The notes: generated from the letters alone by a model not told the origin. Positions 33,430-42,703 are shown, counted from the stretch's first letter. The stretch: 64,000 bases of DNA from Kerstersia similis (GCF_965139615.1 NZ_CBCSIQ010000006.1:1-64000); one strand, 5' to 3'. Made by a program: numbers and translations.

Positions 33430-36261
33430 ATGGCGCATCCTTTCTCACGTCGGCCGTTCAAGGCTGGCAGCCAGCCGTCCGCGCGCGGATCCTCCCGGTC
33501 CATCCCCGTTTCGGTGTGCTGCCTTGCTCTGCTTCTGAGTCTGGGCGACGGCATGCTGGCCCGGCCCGTGCAAGCGCAAGACAGCATGCGCCCCGGCGCC
33601 CATGTGCCAGGCAGGATCTACGACATTCCCGCAGGCAGTCTGGGAGAAGTCCTGAGCACCTTTGCAGGCCAGTCCGGCATCAATATTTCTTTCCATCCTG
33701 AACAGACGGCGGGTCTGCAGGGAGCTGCCATGCGAGGCAGCTATACCGTGGAACAAGGCCTGTCGTTCCTGCTACGAGATACGCCGCTGGAAGCAGTGCG
33801 CCAGGGCAAGGATGTCTATCACCTGCAATTGCGCCCCCGTCTGGACACCAGCGCGTCGGTCACTGCCTTGGATGCCGTGCAGGTCTATGGTCAGGAAAGC
33901 GCCAAAGACCTCGCCTACCTCGCGCCGCAATCTGTCAATGTTCTGACCCGAGACGAAATCGAACAATTCCGGGGCACCTCGGTCGGCGACATTTTCCAGG
34001 GGATTCCTGGCGTACTGATCGGTGAAAACCGTAACTCTGGCGGGTTGGACGTCAATATCCGCGGCATGCAGGGACAAGGCCGGGTGCCGGTGCTCGTTGA
34101 TGGTGCCAGGCAGGAGACCACCGTATATCGGGGCTACTCCGGCGTGGCGTCGCGCAGTTATATCGACCCCGACCTGATCGGCGGCATCACCATCGAAAAA
34201 GGCCCCAGCATGACCGCCCAGGGCACGGGCGCCGTTGGCGGCCTGGTCATTGCACGGACACTCAGCACCAGCGACATCGTGAAAGACGGCCAGACCTTCG
34301 GCGTGCGTATGCGCGGCAGCGTCATCGGCAACAACAGCGGCTCTCCCGTCGCACCCGGCACCACATCAGGTTACTACCCGGGACGGGAATACCGCATCAA
34401 TTGCAAGCCAGGCAGTGAAGCACAGTGCTCGGCAGGCTACGATCCTGCCAGCATGGTCGGCCCCTCCGGCGACACCACCCTGGAACGGCCAGCCACGCTG
34501 GAGCCCAAAAGCTGGGCGAGCAGTCTGGCCATGGGATTGCAATTGGGCAAAGTCGAACTCGTCGCCGCCTATGCAACCCGCCGCCAGGGCAATTATTACG
34601 CTGGCAAACACGGTCCGGCCCCAGTCGTGGACATGTCGAATACCGCGCCGGGCCTGTTCGATCTATGGACCTCGGTCTATCCCGTCATGACCGGTGCCTC
34701 ACGTTTTCGTGCCGGCGAACTGGTCGTCAACAGCAACTACAAAAGCCAATCATCCCTGCTCAAGGCCAAGGCCCACCTGGCGCCGGATCAAGAACTGGAA
34801 CTGGGCTGGCTGCGCTACAAAAGCGAATATGGCGAGCTGATGCCCTCACAACTGATATGGCTGGGCCATATCGCACAGACCAACAACAGTGAGGTCACGG
34901 CCAACACCTACACCAGCCGCTACAAGTGGTCCCCTGCAGACAATTCACTGCTGAACGTCAGCGCCAATCTCTGGCATACCGACACCGATACGCTGAACCG
35001 CAATTACGGCGCCATCAAACCCGACGCCGGCATGATTTCGGCATTCTCATCGGCAGCAGCGGAAAACTACCGCCGCACAGGGGCGGACCTGAGCAACACC
35101 ATGCTGTTCGACTTCTGGGGCGAAGCAGAACTGCGCTATGGCGTCGCTGTACAGCGCGAAGACGTCAAACCCACTGGCGGCGACCCGGACGCATTCAACA
35201 ATGCACGGGATGCAGAGCGAAAAGAGTACAGCACATTCATCGCGCTCAAGTATCAACCCTTGCCCAGCGTGACCTTGGATGCAGGCTTGCGCTACACCCG
35301 CTATCACGCACTGGACCACAAAACCAGCAGTATCTGCGAAACCGAGACCGTCGAATCCGACGCTGGCAATGGCGGCCCTGCCAGTGTCAGCAGCACCACC
35401 ACCTGCGAAACAGTCATGATAGGCAAGGTACGCCACAGTGGTTCTGCCCCCGTGGCCAGCCTGTCCTGGGAATTCGCGCCCGGCTGGCAAGTGTACGGAC
35501 GCTATGCCGAAGCGCTGCGCATGCCCAGCCTGTTCGAATCCAGCAGCGGCTTTTCCGTCAATACGGTCGTCGGCAGCTATTTGAAGCCGGAACACGCTCG
35601 CAACCGGGAGGTCGGCATCAGCCTGCTGCAGGACGGTGTATTCACCAACAGCGATGCGCTGCGCCTGAAGTTTTCCTACTTCCGCAACCACATGTCCGAC
35701 TATCTGACCCGCACGGTCAGCAATGCCGACGAAAGCGGTGAATGGCGCATGCGCAATATCGACAGCGCTCGCTTCAATGGTTTCGAAGTTTCGGGTTCCT
35801 ATGACGCCGGCATGTTCTTCGCCGAATTCGGCGCCACCCGCTACAACCTGATCGAGATCTGCCACAGCGGCAGCTACCGCCGTCAACGCTGCACCGACTT
35901 CGGACTGGCCGTGAGCTACGTCAACAACATGATTCCACCGAACTGGCACGGCAGCGCCCGGCTCGGGCTACGCCTGCTGGATCGCCGCCTGGTACTGGGC
36001 ATGCGTGGCACGTTCATGGGCGAACGCAATCGTGTTCCTGAATATGACGATCAGCACGTGAACTCCATTTTTGCCAAGCCGGTGGAGTGGCACAAATACA
36101 AAATCTTCGACCTGTTCGCCTCGTACCGTATCAACGATGCCATCAGCGTCGATTTCAACATCGACAACCTGACCGACCGCTACTACCTGGATGCCATCGG
36201 CCTGGGCGCAGTCCCTGCCCCGGGACGTACGGCAAGGCTCGGCATGACGCTGCAGTTCTGA
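33430..36261 (+). CDS. TonB-dependent receptor/transducer with STN domain (heme/hemoglobin-receptor type, locus 1)
   Basis: A 943-residue outer-membrane receptor. After a signal peptide (cleavage near residue 50, VQAQ-DS) comes an STN signalling domain (YDIPAGSLGEVLSTFAGQSG, about 64-135), a plug (LDVNIRGMQGQGRVPVLVDG, EKGPSMTAQGTGAVGG) and a beta-barrel ending in Phe (GMTLQF). The plug wording fits the hemoglobin/transferrin/lactoferrin receptor family, with BhuR/HmuR-type heme receptors as nearest remembered relatives. Three predicted loops carry cysteine pairs (NCKPGSEAQC; ICE...TTCE; ICHSGSYRRQRC), suggesting disulfide-braced ligand loops. fecI-fecR upstream indicate surface signalling. 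The actual ligand is unknown. Confidence 0.9.
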   Translation: MAHPFSRRPFKAGSQPSARGSSRSIPVSVCCLALLLSLGDGMLARPVQAQDSMRPGAHVPGRIYDIPAGSLGEVLSTFAGQSGINISFHPEQTAGLQGAAMRGSYTVEQGLSFLLRDTPLEAVRQGKDVYHLQLRPRLDTSASVTALDAVQVYGQESAKDLAYLAPQSVNVLTRDEIEQFRGTSVGDIFQGIPGVLIGENRNSGGLDVNIRGMQGQGRVPVLVDGARQETTVYRGYSGVASRSYIDPDLIGGITIEKGPSMTAQGTGAVGGLVIARTLSTSDIVKDGQTFGVRMRGSVIGNNSGSPVAPGTTSGYYPGREYRINCKPGSEAQCSAGYDPASMVGPSGDTTLERPATLEPKSWASSLAMGLQLGKVELVAAYATRRQGNYYAGKHGPAPVVDMSNTAPGLFDLWTSVYPVMTGASRFRAGELVVNSNYKSQSSLLKAKAHLAPDQELELGWLRYKSEYGELMPSQLIWLGHIAQTNNSEVTANTYTSRYKWSPADNSLLNVSANLWHTDTDTLNRNYGAIKPDAGMISAFSSAAAENYRRTGADLSNTMLFDFWGEAELRYGVAVQREDVKPTGGDPDAFNNARDAERKEYSTFIALKYQPLPSVTLDAGLRYTRYHALDHKTSSICETETVESDAGNGGPASVSSTTTCETVMIGKVRHSGSAPVASLSWEFAPGWQVYGRYAEALRMPSLFESSSGFSVNTVVGSYLKPEHARNREVGISLLQDGVFTNSDALRLKFSYFRNHMSDYLTRTVSNADESGEWRMRNIDSARFNGFEVSGSYDAGMFFAEFGATRYNLIEICHSGSYRRQRCTDFGLAVSYVNNMIPPNWHGSARLGLRLLDRRLVLGMRGTFMGERNRVPEYDDQHVNSIFAKPVEWHKYKIFDLFASYRINDAISVDFNIDNLTDRYYLDAIGLGAVPAPGRTARLGMTLQF

Positions 36262-36327
36262 ACCCACTCTCAATTTTCCCTGACCTCGTCGCCATGCAGC
36301 GAGAGGGCACTGCAATGAGGACCCACT

Positions 36328-38934
36328 ATGAAACATCAATGGCAAAAATGGCTGGCCAGCCTGGGCGCTGCCTCGCTTCTGGCTGCCTGCGGCGGCGGAG
36401 GTAGCGACTCCGACAACGGCAGCAGCAATGGCAACAACACTGCCAGCCGTCCCAATGCCGTCTTGCGCGCCGCCGTGGGCAACACCCCGCTTGCGGATGG
36501 CGACACGCTTGCCGCCGGCACCAAGATCACGCTGGATGCAAGCGGCAGCAGTACACCAAGCGGCACTTTGGCCTACTCCTGGCGGCTGGCGCAACAGCCT
36601 GGAGACGATGCCATCGACAATCCACAGGCGGCACGTACCCAGCTCACGCCTACCTTGCCGGGCGATTACCAGATCCGGCTCACCGTTGACAACGGCGATG
36701 CCCTGGCCTCCCAGCAATTGTCCTTGTCCGTGACCAGCGACTACCCCGTGGCGAGGGTTGAAAGACGTGAACGCAATATGCGGCTCGGCCTGGTCCAACT
36801 CGATGGCCGCGCCAGTCTGCCGCCATCAGGTGGCGACCCCGCCAAGCTGAAATATTTCTGGCGGCTGGTCGCTGCTCCCCCGGCCAGCAAAATAGCGGGT
36901 CTGGACACGGAGGAAGCCATGCTCGCTCAGCCACGCTTCGATGCCGATGTGCCGGGCAAATACGAGTTCGAGCTGAACGTCTCCTACGAAGGCAAAAGCA
37001 GCCTGAAACCCGCCACGCTGGTCGTCAGCGTGCAGGAACCCCTGGCCCTGCCCTCTGCCGTCATCGAACCGCTGAGCAGCGCACCGTATATCAGAGGGCA
37101 AAAAATCTCTTTCGACGCCAGCAAGAGCACAGCCGGCACGGGGGGTGGCGCGCTGCAGTATCGTTGGAGCCTTACCAAACAGGGCCTGGCGCCGCTGCCC
37201 GCCATGGAAGGCGCCAACACCAGCCGCATGAGTTTCACGCCCAACGCCGTCGATACCTATACCGTCGGCCTCAGTCTGTTCGACGGCGTGCAATATCACT
37301 ACGACGAATACCGACTGACAGCCGTATTGCCCGACAACGCGCCCAATACGCCACCTGTCGCCGTCTTCCTGCACAACTACAGCGAAAATACTTTTGAAAT
37401 TGAAAAAGGCGCGCGTACAGGGCTCTACGGCAGGTCGTCTTACGATATAGACGAAACCGGCAACACGCAATTCGAGTACGAATGGACTCTGCTCGAAGAA
37501 CCGGCACCTGGCGCCGCAAAACTCGAACTGGCCGGGCGCTACTCCTATTTCACCCCCCGGAAATTCGATGGCGAAGGCGTGGAAAAGTACAAATTCCAGC
37601 TGCGTATCAAAGACTCGGCAGGCGCCTGGTCCGAACCGGCTATCGCAACCTTCAGCGTACTCAACGGCGCCAACCATGCCCCGACAGCCGAAGCCGGGCC
37701 GGCACGCAGCGATAGCACCAGCTTCATGACCGGCACCCAGCTCGAATTACTAGGCCACGGCTCCGATACTGACAACAATCGCATCACGAAATATGAGTGG
37801 CAATTGCTGGATCGCCCTGATCACAGTCAGGCTTCGCTGAGCAGCCTGAACACGGAACGCACCAACATTCTCCTGGATCAGCCCGGCCGCTACATGTTTC
37901 AGCTTGCTGTCACTGACAGCCATGGAGCCGTCAGCATCCTGCCCAAAGTGTTTTCAATCTACGCCAAGACCCAGAACTTCGCCCCCGAAGTTCGTCCTTA
38001 CCAGGCCCGCGCCTACGACCGCGAGCAACCTTTGCTGATCCACAAGAACCGGGAGCAATTCAACCTCTACAACACTACACAGGACTTCTGGAACGAATTC
38101 GCCTTTGTGGCCAATGCCTATGATCCCGACGGCGACAAGCTGGGCTATCTGTGGAGCCTGACAGGCCTGCCGGCCGGCTACGACAAGCACAACGCGTCAA
38201 TCACATCGTTCCAGACGTGCTATATCGGTGACAACTGGTCCATGAGCTCCTGGCGGGGAACGGAAACCGCAGCCGAATACATCGCCCGGCAAAACGCAGC
38301 ACGGGAATGGACCTCTTGCGCAAACCTCGGTTTCGCTCCTGCCATGACCGGCACCTATGATCTGGCGCTCTGGGTAACGGATGGCGCGGAAAACGCCGGG
38401 CCCTTCAACTTCAGCGTGAACGCCGCCACACGCGAGGACTATCCGAGCCTGTTGCTGGAAGACCTGCACCTCGTCCATCGCTGGAACAGTACGGCCGGCA
38501 AACTTGAGCTAGTCAAAGACTGGACCTTGTCCTCCCTGTCATCGAGCCAAATGTTCTTCCCGACCCAAGAACACTTCGCCATGTTCAAGTTCTCCGCACA
38601 TTGGTATCCCTACCTTTGCAGCGCCAGGGAAAATCATAATCAGGAGCCCTTTGTCCTTGGCACCTACCAGTTAAGTGCTGGCCAGCAAGACTATACGATT
38701 GCAGACCTGACCGCCCGGGATGCTTCCGGCAACGCCACGCTTGCTTTCGATGGAATCACCAACGGCAAAACCATCAAGAAGGGAGAAACCGCTACCTTCT
38801 CCGTCACATTGAGGCTCAACGAGGACTCCACATTCTGCCAAAACAGTCAGGCTGACGGCGCTCTCATCGACACAAACCCCTTCACCTGGTTCTTCCGCAT
38901 CCAGGAAAAACCGGAATGGACATTCTCATACTAA
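36328..38934 (+). CDS. Large PKD-repeat lipoprotein linked to the TonB receptor
   Basis: An 868-residue predicted lipoprotein. The lipobox LLAAC places the lipidated Cys at residue 21, followed by a flexible GGGGSDSDNGSSNGNN linker. About five or six PKD/Ig-like domains cover residues 40-700 (for example SFDASKSTAGTGGGALQYRWSL and ELLGHGSDTDNNRITKYEWQLLD), and a C-terminal region of about 160 residues with several Cys is not PKD-like. AGGA precedes the ATG. It lies 66 bp after the receptor gene on the same strand, so it may be a surface-exposed accessory that captures ligand for the receptor. That role is inferred; no binding motif is recognised. Confidence 0.8.
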   Translation: MKHQWQKWLASLGAASLLAACGGGGSDSDNGSSNGNNTASRPNAVLRAAVGNTPLADGDTLAAGTKITLDASGSSTPSGTLAYSWRLAQQPGDDAIDNPQAARTQLTPTLPGDYQIRLTVDNGDALASQQLSLSVTSDYPVARVERRERNMRLGLVQLDGRASLPPSGGDPAKLKYFWRLVAAPPASKIAGLDTEEAMLAQPRFDADVPGKYEFELNVSYEGKSSLKPATLVVSVQEPLALPSAVIEPLSSAPYIRGQKISFDASKSTAGTGGGALQYRWSLTKQGLAPLPAMEGANTSRMSFTPNAVDTYTVGLSLFDGVQYHYDEYRLTAVLPDNAPNTPPVAVFLHNYSENTFEIEKGARTGLYGRSSYDIDETGNTQFEYEWTLLEEPAPGAAKLELAGRYSYFTPRKFDGEGVEKYKFQLRIKDSAGAWSEPAIATFSVLNGANHAPTAEAGPARSDSTSFMTGTQLELLGHGSDTDNNRITKYEWQLLDRPDHSQASLSSLNTERTNILLDQPGRYMFQLAVTDSHGAVSILPKVFSIYAKTQNFAPEVRPYQARAYDREQPLLIHKNREQFNLYNTTQDFWNEFAFVANAYDPDGDKLGYLWSLTGLPAGYDKHNASITSFQTCYIGDNWSMSSWRGTETAAEYIARQNAAREWTSCANLGFAPAMTGTYDLALWVTDGAENAGPFNFSVNAATREDYPSLLLEDLHLVHRWNSTAGKLELVKDWTLSSLSSSQMFFPTQEHFAMFKFSAHWYPYLCSARENHNQEPFVLGTYQLSAGQQDYTIADLTARDASGNATLAFDGITNGKTIKKGETATFSVTLRLNEDSTFCQNSQADGALIDTNPFTWFFRIQEKPEWTFSY

Positions 38935-38976
38935 GCACCTGACCCATCCCCGGTTAGCCTCCCCCGGCCCTGGCCA

Positions 38977-39027
38977 CCATCGAGGCAGCAGAGGCGCAGT
39001 AACATAGCGCCTCTGCTGCCTCGATGG
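38977..39027. repeat. 21-bp perfect inverted repeat (9-bp loop)
   Basis: Arms 38977-38997 and 39007-39027 are exact reverse complements (starting CCATCGAGGCAGCAGAGG), separated by AGTAACATA. The hairpin lies 42 bp after the lipoprotein stop codon and ends 16 bp before the ATG of the next gene, next to its AGGAG ribosome site. There is no T-run on either strand, so it may act as an mRNA stabiliser, attenuator or Rho-independent terminator without a tail. Confidence 0.8.
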
Positions 39028-39043
39028 CCCGCCAGGAGCGTCC

Positions 39044-39994
39044 ATGACTGCCTATCATTCTGCCCCACCCTCTGCTGCCTTGCCCTATGCGCGCCTGTTT
39101 GCCGGCCTGCTGCTGCCTTTGGGGCTGATCCAGCTTCCGGCCCATGCCGAATTCAGCCCGCCTGCCGAGGCCTTCCAGGGCATGCCAGTCAGCGATGCCT
39201 TGGCCAACCTGCCTTTGGCCATCGAAACCTTTTCGATCCTGCTCTCGCGCCCGGCGAGCATTTTCGATGCGCGGAACGCCACGGCATGCAAGCTTTCACC
39301 AGCCGATGCCAGGCTTGCCGTACTGGGCCCAACAATCATCACAGCCCTGGAAGAGGAAGCACGCAAAGGCGGCATGGCAACGGAAACCGTGTCCGGCCAG
39401 CTGGACATACTCAGCGGGCCCTGCCCCACAACCGGCAAACTGACGGGGATGACGGAATATATCTGGGACAGTGAAACCCGCCTGGACTTTGCCGACCTGG
39501 TCTCGACCGTGAAATCGCGCCAGCGCGGAATCGCCCAATATGATGCCCAGGGCAACCCCGCTCGTACCCTGAGCGTCATCGAAGCCTCACATACGAAACT
39601 CTTTCAACGCCAGCCGTCCGGTGAATTGCGTGCCACGGCTCAGCCAGGCCAGACTGCGGGCCAGGCCACTTACAGCATCACTTACGGCCGAGGCTATATG
39701 GGGCAGGCCGATGACCTGCAGGTGACCTTCACCCTGATCGACACGCCCCCTTCGCTGGTGCCCTCGATTCCGCCATTGCGCAGTGCCGTCGCCATCATCC
39801 GCTATCTCCCGGACGGGGAAGTCATAGAGCAATACTCGAACAACCGGCTCCAGTCCCGTACGCACCTGAACTCACAACAACAGATGCATGGCTGGCTGGA
39901 ATTCTTCGACGAGACAAATCAAGCCACCCCACCGGTACGCCAATGCTTTCAGCAGGGGGCCCCTGCGCCGGAAGCCGCCTGCGCCAAACCTTAA
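39044..39994 (+). CDS. Secreted protein of unknown function
   Basis: I do not recognise the family. The 316-residue product has an N-terminal signal peptide (ARLFAGLLLPLGLIQLPAHA, cleavage likely before EFSPP). The mature part is soluble-looking, with four Cys (AtaC-KLS, GPC-PTT, RQC-FQQ and AAC-AKP) and a mixed alpha/beta composition. AGGAG precedes the ATG at 39044. It follows the PKD lipoprotein after a long hairpin, so it may belong to the same transcript as the receptor locus. It is the last gene of the run; 213 bp without a gene follow before ompW. Confidence 0.7.
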   Translation: MTAYHSAPPSAALPYARLFAGLLLPLGLIQLPAHAEFSPPAEAFQGMPVSDALANLPLAIETFSILLSRPASIFDARNATACKLSPADARLAVLGPTIITALEEEARKGGMATETVSGQLDILSGPCPTTGKLTGMTEYIWDSETRLDFADLVSTVKSRQRGIAQYDAQGNPARTLSVIEASHTKLFQRQPSGELRATAQPGQTAGQATYSITYGRGYMGQADDLQVTFTLIDTPPSLVPSIPPLRSAVAIIRYLPDGEVIEQYSNNRLQSRTHLNSQQQMHGWLEFFDETNQATPPVRQCFQQGAPAPEAACAKP

Positions 39995-40207
39995 CGGCGA
40001 TGGGCGGGCAGCGGCAAGCACAGCCTGGCTGCCCGCGACGCGCCGAGTGAGGCAGGAAAGCAACATTCTCCGCGTCAAGTACGCCTGAACCTCAGACTTC
40101 TCTGACAAAACCCGAATTTATTGCGGCACATCAAATCCACTGTCCGGTGGAAAAGGCATGCTCGCAGTGTGGTTTATATCGCAATGATCAAATTCTGGAG
40201 AAGTCAG

Positions 40208-40846
40208 ATGAGCATCCGCACCCTCAAGCCTATGGCCGCCCTGTTGCTGGGCGCCGGCCTGCTGGCATCGCCCCTGGCCCATGCCTATGAAGAAGGCGAT
40301 TGGCTGTTGAAAGTCGGCGTCAGCCATGTGCACCCCAAATCGAATAACGGCGACATCCTGGGTGGCGCTGCCAAGCTGGACGTTGGCAACAGCACCCGCC
40401 CCAGCATCTCGCTGACCTACATGGCCACCCGCAACATCGGTATCGAATTGTTGGGCGCCATCCCGTTCAGCCACGATATCAATGCTGACGGCGCGGTCAA
40501 CGGCTACATCGGCAAGACCAAGCACTTGCCGCCCACGCTGAGCCTGCAATGGCACTTCCTGCCCGACTCCACCGTGCAGCCGTATGTCGGCGTCGGCTTG
40601 AACTACACCACGTTCTTCGACACCAAGGCTCGCGGCGATATCGCCGGCAACAAGCTGCGCCTGAGCGATTCCTGGGGTGTGGCCGCACAAGTTGGCGTGG
40701 ACGTCGCACTCGACAAGAACTGGTTCATCAACGCCGATGTGCGCTACATCGACATCAGCTCGAACGTGAAGCTCAACGGCGAGAAGATCGGCAAGGCCAA
40801 GATCGACCCGTGGGTCGGCACCGTGGCCATCGGCTACCGCTTCTAA
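40208..40846 (+). CDS. ompW: OmpW-family outer-membrane protein
   Basis: A 212-residue protein with a signal peptide (MAALLLGAGLLASPLAHA) and an eight-stranded barrel. EEGDWLLKVGVSHVHPKSN, STRPSISLTYMATRNIGIELLG and the C-terminal GTVAIGYRF are typical of OmpW. The family forms small hydrophobic channels. ATG at 40208 is preceded by GGAGAAGTCAG; the longer frame from 40121 would spoil the signal peptide. A terminator-like hairpin follows. Confidence 0.93.
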   Translation: MSIRTLKPMAALLLGAGLLASPLAHAYEEGDWLLKVGVSHVHPKSNNGDILGGAAKLDVGNSTRPSISLTYMATRNIGIELLGAIPFSHDINADGAVNGYIGKTKHLPPTLSLQWHFLPDSTVQPYVGVGLNYTTFFDTKARGDIAGNKLRLSDSWGVAAQVGVDVALDKNWFINADVRYIDISSNVKLNGEKIGKAKIDPWVGTVAIGYRF

Positions 40847-40894
40847 GCGTAGTGGGATGCGTGCCGCCAAACCCCTGGCGGCGCCCATCTTCCC

Positions 40895-40930
40895 GAAGGC
40901 GCCAGGCCCCCTCAGGGCGCTGGCGCCTTC
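40895..40930 (+). terminator. Terminator-like hairpin after ompW
   Basis: An 11-bp perfect stem (GAAGGCGCCAG / CTGGCGCCTTC) with a 14-base loop is followed by GTCGTTTT. It lies 48 bp after the ompW stop. Confidence 0.6.
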
Positions 40931-41155
40931 GTCGTTTTCGCCTTGTCATTCCTTCACGCTCCCCCTGCGCCGCCGTACCTGGCACACCGCTACACTGAAG
41001 GGCTGCCACTCGTTTCCAAAAGTCCGGCCGATACCCCCGGTGCCTGCACGATTGACTCTTATTTCTGTTACAACACCGCAGCGCGGTTCGGCGTTCACAG
41101 ATGCCTGCCAGCGCCCCTTCCAACCAGCAGGTCCCTCTCTCGAGCTTACCCTCCC

Positions 41156-42151
41156 ATGTGCACACGAATCGTCTATCACGGTAATCAGGGCCAAGTCTTC
41201 ACCGCCCGTTCCATGGACTGGAAGTCCGACATGCATACCAACCTGTGGATACTGCCTCGCGGCATTGAACGCAGCGGCAATTGCGGCCCGGATAGCCTGA
41301 GCTGGACTGCCAAGTACGGCAGCGTCGTGGCGACCGGCTACGATATCTCCACGACGGATGGCGTCAATGAAGCCGGCCTCTCGGTGAACCTGCTGTGGTT
41401 GGCCGAATCGCAATACCCCAGCCCCGATCCCGCCCATCCCCTGCTGACCATCGCCGCCTGGGCTCAATACATTCTGGATCTTTTCCCCAACGTGGCCGAT
41501 GCCGTCGCCGCGCTGGCGCAACAGCCCTTTTCGCTGGTCACGTCCAATATCCCCGGCGAAGCGCGCCTCACCACGCTGCATATGTCCCTGTCCGACAGCA
41601 GCGGCGACAGCGCCGTGGTCGAATATATCGACGGCAAGCAAGTCATCCATCACAACCGTGACTACCAGGTCATGACCAATTCGCCGACCTACGACGAACA
41701 GCTGGCCCTGAACAAGTACTGGGAAGCCATCGGCGGCACCATCATGCTGCCGGGCACCAACCGCGCTGCCGACCGTTTCGCCCGCGCCCAGTTCTATATC
41801 AATGCCGTGGAAAAACAGGACGACCCCGATATGGCGCTGGCCAGTGTCCTGAGCGTGATCCGCAATGCCTCCGTGCCCTTCGGCCTGAGCACGCCGGACC
41901 AGCCCAATATTTCCTCCACGCGCTGGCGTACGGTGGTTGACCACAAGCGGCTGCGCTACTACTTCGAATCCACCACCACGCCGAATGTCTTCTGGGTCGA
42001 TGTCAGCAAACTGGATTTCTCCGCGACGGGCGCAGGCGTGCGCAAACTGGAACTGGGCATGAACCAGCGCAATATCTTCCATGGCGAAGTCAACGACAGC
42101 TTCGTCAGCGCCCCCGCCTTCACCTTCCTGGGCATCCCCACCAAGCACTGA
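41156..42151 (+). CDS. Linear amide C-N hydrolase (choloylglycine hydrolase / penicillin V acylase family)
   Basis: A 331-residue Ntn hydrolase starting MCTRIVYHGNQG, so removal of Met exposes the nucleophile Cys2. The family residues Arg18 and Asp21 are in FTARSMDW, and TDGVNEAGLSVNLLWLAE holds further conserved positions. Relatives cleave bile-salt conjugates, penicillin V or N-acyl homoserine lactones; no signal peptide precedes the Cys, so it is probably cytoplasmic. The frame is open upstream to 40943, but only a start at 41156 gives an active N-terminus. The substrate is unknown. Confidence 0.87.
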   Translation: MCTRIVYHGNQGQVFTARSMDWKSDMHTNLWILPRGIERSGNCGPDSLSWTAKYGSVVATGYDISTTDGVNEAGLSVNLLWLAESQYPSPDPAHPLLTIAAWAQYILDLFPNVADAVAALAQQPFSLVTSNIPGEARLTTLHMSLSDSSGDSAVVEYIDGKQVIHHNRDYQVMTNSPTYDEQLALNKYWEAIGGTIMLPGTNRAADRFARAQFYINAVEKQDDPDMALASVLSVIRNASVPFGLSTPDQPNISSTRWRTVVDHKRLRYYFESTTTPNVFWVDVSKLDFSATGAGVRKLELGMNQRNIFHGEVNDSFVSAPAFTFLGIPTKH

Positions 42152-42213
42152 GCCATTCGTCAGTAACGCAGCACGCTGCCGAACCTGCTCCCTGCCTGGG
42201 CAGGTTCAAGCAC

Positions 42214-42249
42214 AAAAAAGCCAGGGCGCCAACAGCCGCCCTGGCTTTT
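42214..42249. terminator. Bidirectional terminator between the amide hydrolase and hsp20
   Basis: AAAAGCCAGGGCG - 8-base loop - CGCCCTGGCTTTT, a 13-bp perfect stem flanked by A- and T-runs, suitable for both convergent transcripts. A smaller stem (GAACCTGC/GCAGGTTC, 42181-42207) lies just before it. Confidence 0.9.
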
Positions 42250-42288
42250 CCTCTTTCTGCCCGACCCGGCCGGGCCATCCCTGCCGGG

Positions 42289-42678
42289 TCAAGCGACCTG
42301 GATTTCCACCTTGCGCGGCTGCGCATGCTCCGCCTTGGGAATACGCAAACGCAGGACACCGGCATCAAACGACGCCTGCACCTTGTCTGCATCCAATTCA
42401 CGCGATAGCGTGAAAGCACGGCGGTAGTGCTGCGCGTTCACCTCGACATGCGTGGCAACCGCGCCTTCGGCCAGCGCCAGCGCAATGCTGCCTTCTATCG
42501 TCAGGGTATCGCCATCCACCTGCAGGTTCAGGCCATCCTTGTTCACCCCGGGCAAGTCCGCATACAGCGTAATGCCGCTGGCATCCTCGACCACATCAAC
42601 CGGCGGTACAAGATAGTGCCTTTCATTGCGCACGGCAGATTCGGTCTCGGCAGACTGGGTCACTTTAGTTTCACTCAT
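42289..42678 (-). CDS. Small heat-shock protein, Hsp20/alpha-crystallin family (second gene)
   Basis: A 129-residue Hsp20. The alpha-crystallin domain spans about residues 25-120, with VDVVEDASGITLYADLPGVNK at its start and the C-terminal GVLRLRIPKAEHAQPRKVEI. These ATP-independent holdases bind unfolding proteins. AGGAGA precedes the ATG. It lies 25 bp downstream of another hsp20 gene on the same strand, so both are driven by the sigma-32-like promoter at 43315-43345. Confidence 0.93.
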   Translation of the reverse strand: MSETKVTQSAETESAVRNERHYLVPPVDVVEDASGITLYADLPGVNKDGLNLQVDGDTLTIEGSIALALAEGAVATHVEVNAQHYRRAFTLSRELDADKVQASFDAGVLRLRIPKAEHAQPRKVEIQVA

Positions 42679-42703
42679 GGCATTCTCCTATTTTCTGTCC
42701 GGC

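Noticed and set aside
38977..39027. Insertion-sequence ends or attachment site at the 21-bp repeat
   Set aside because: The arms face each other across only 9 bp, so they define a hairpin rather than the ends of an element; no integrase or transposase is adjacent.
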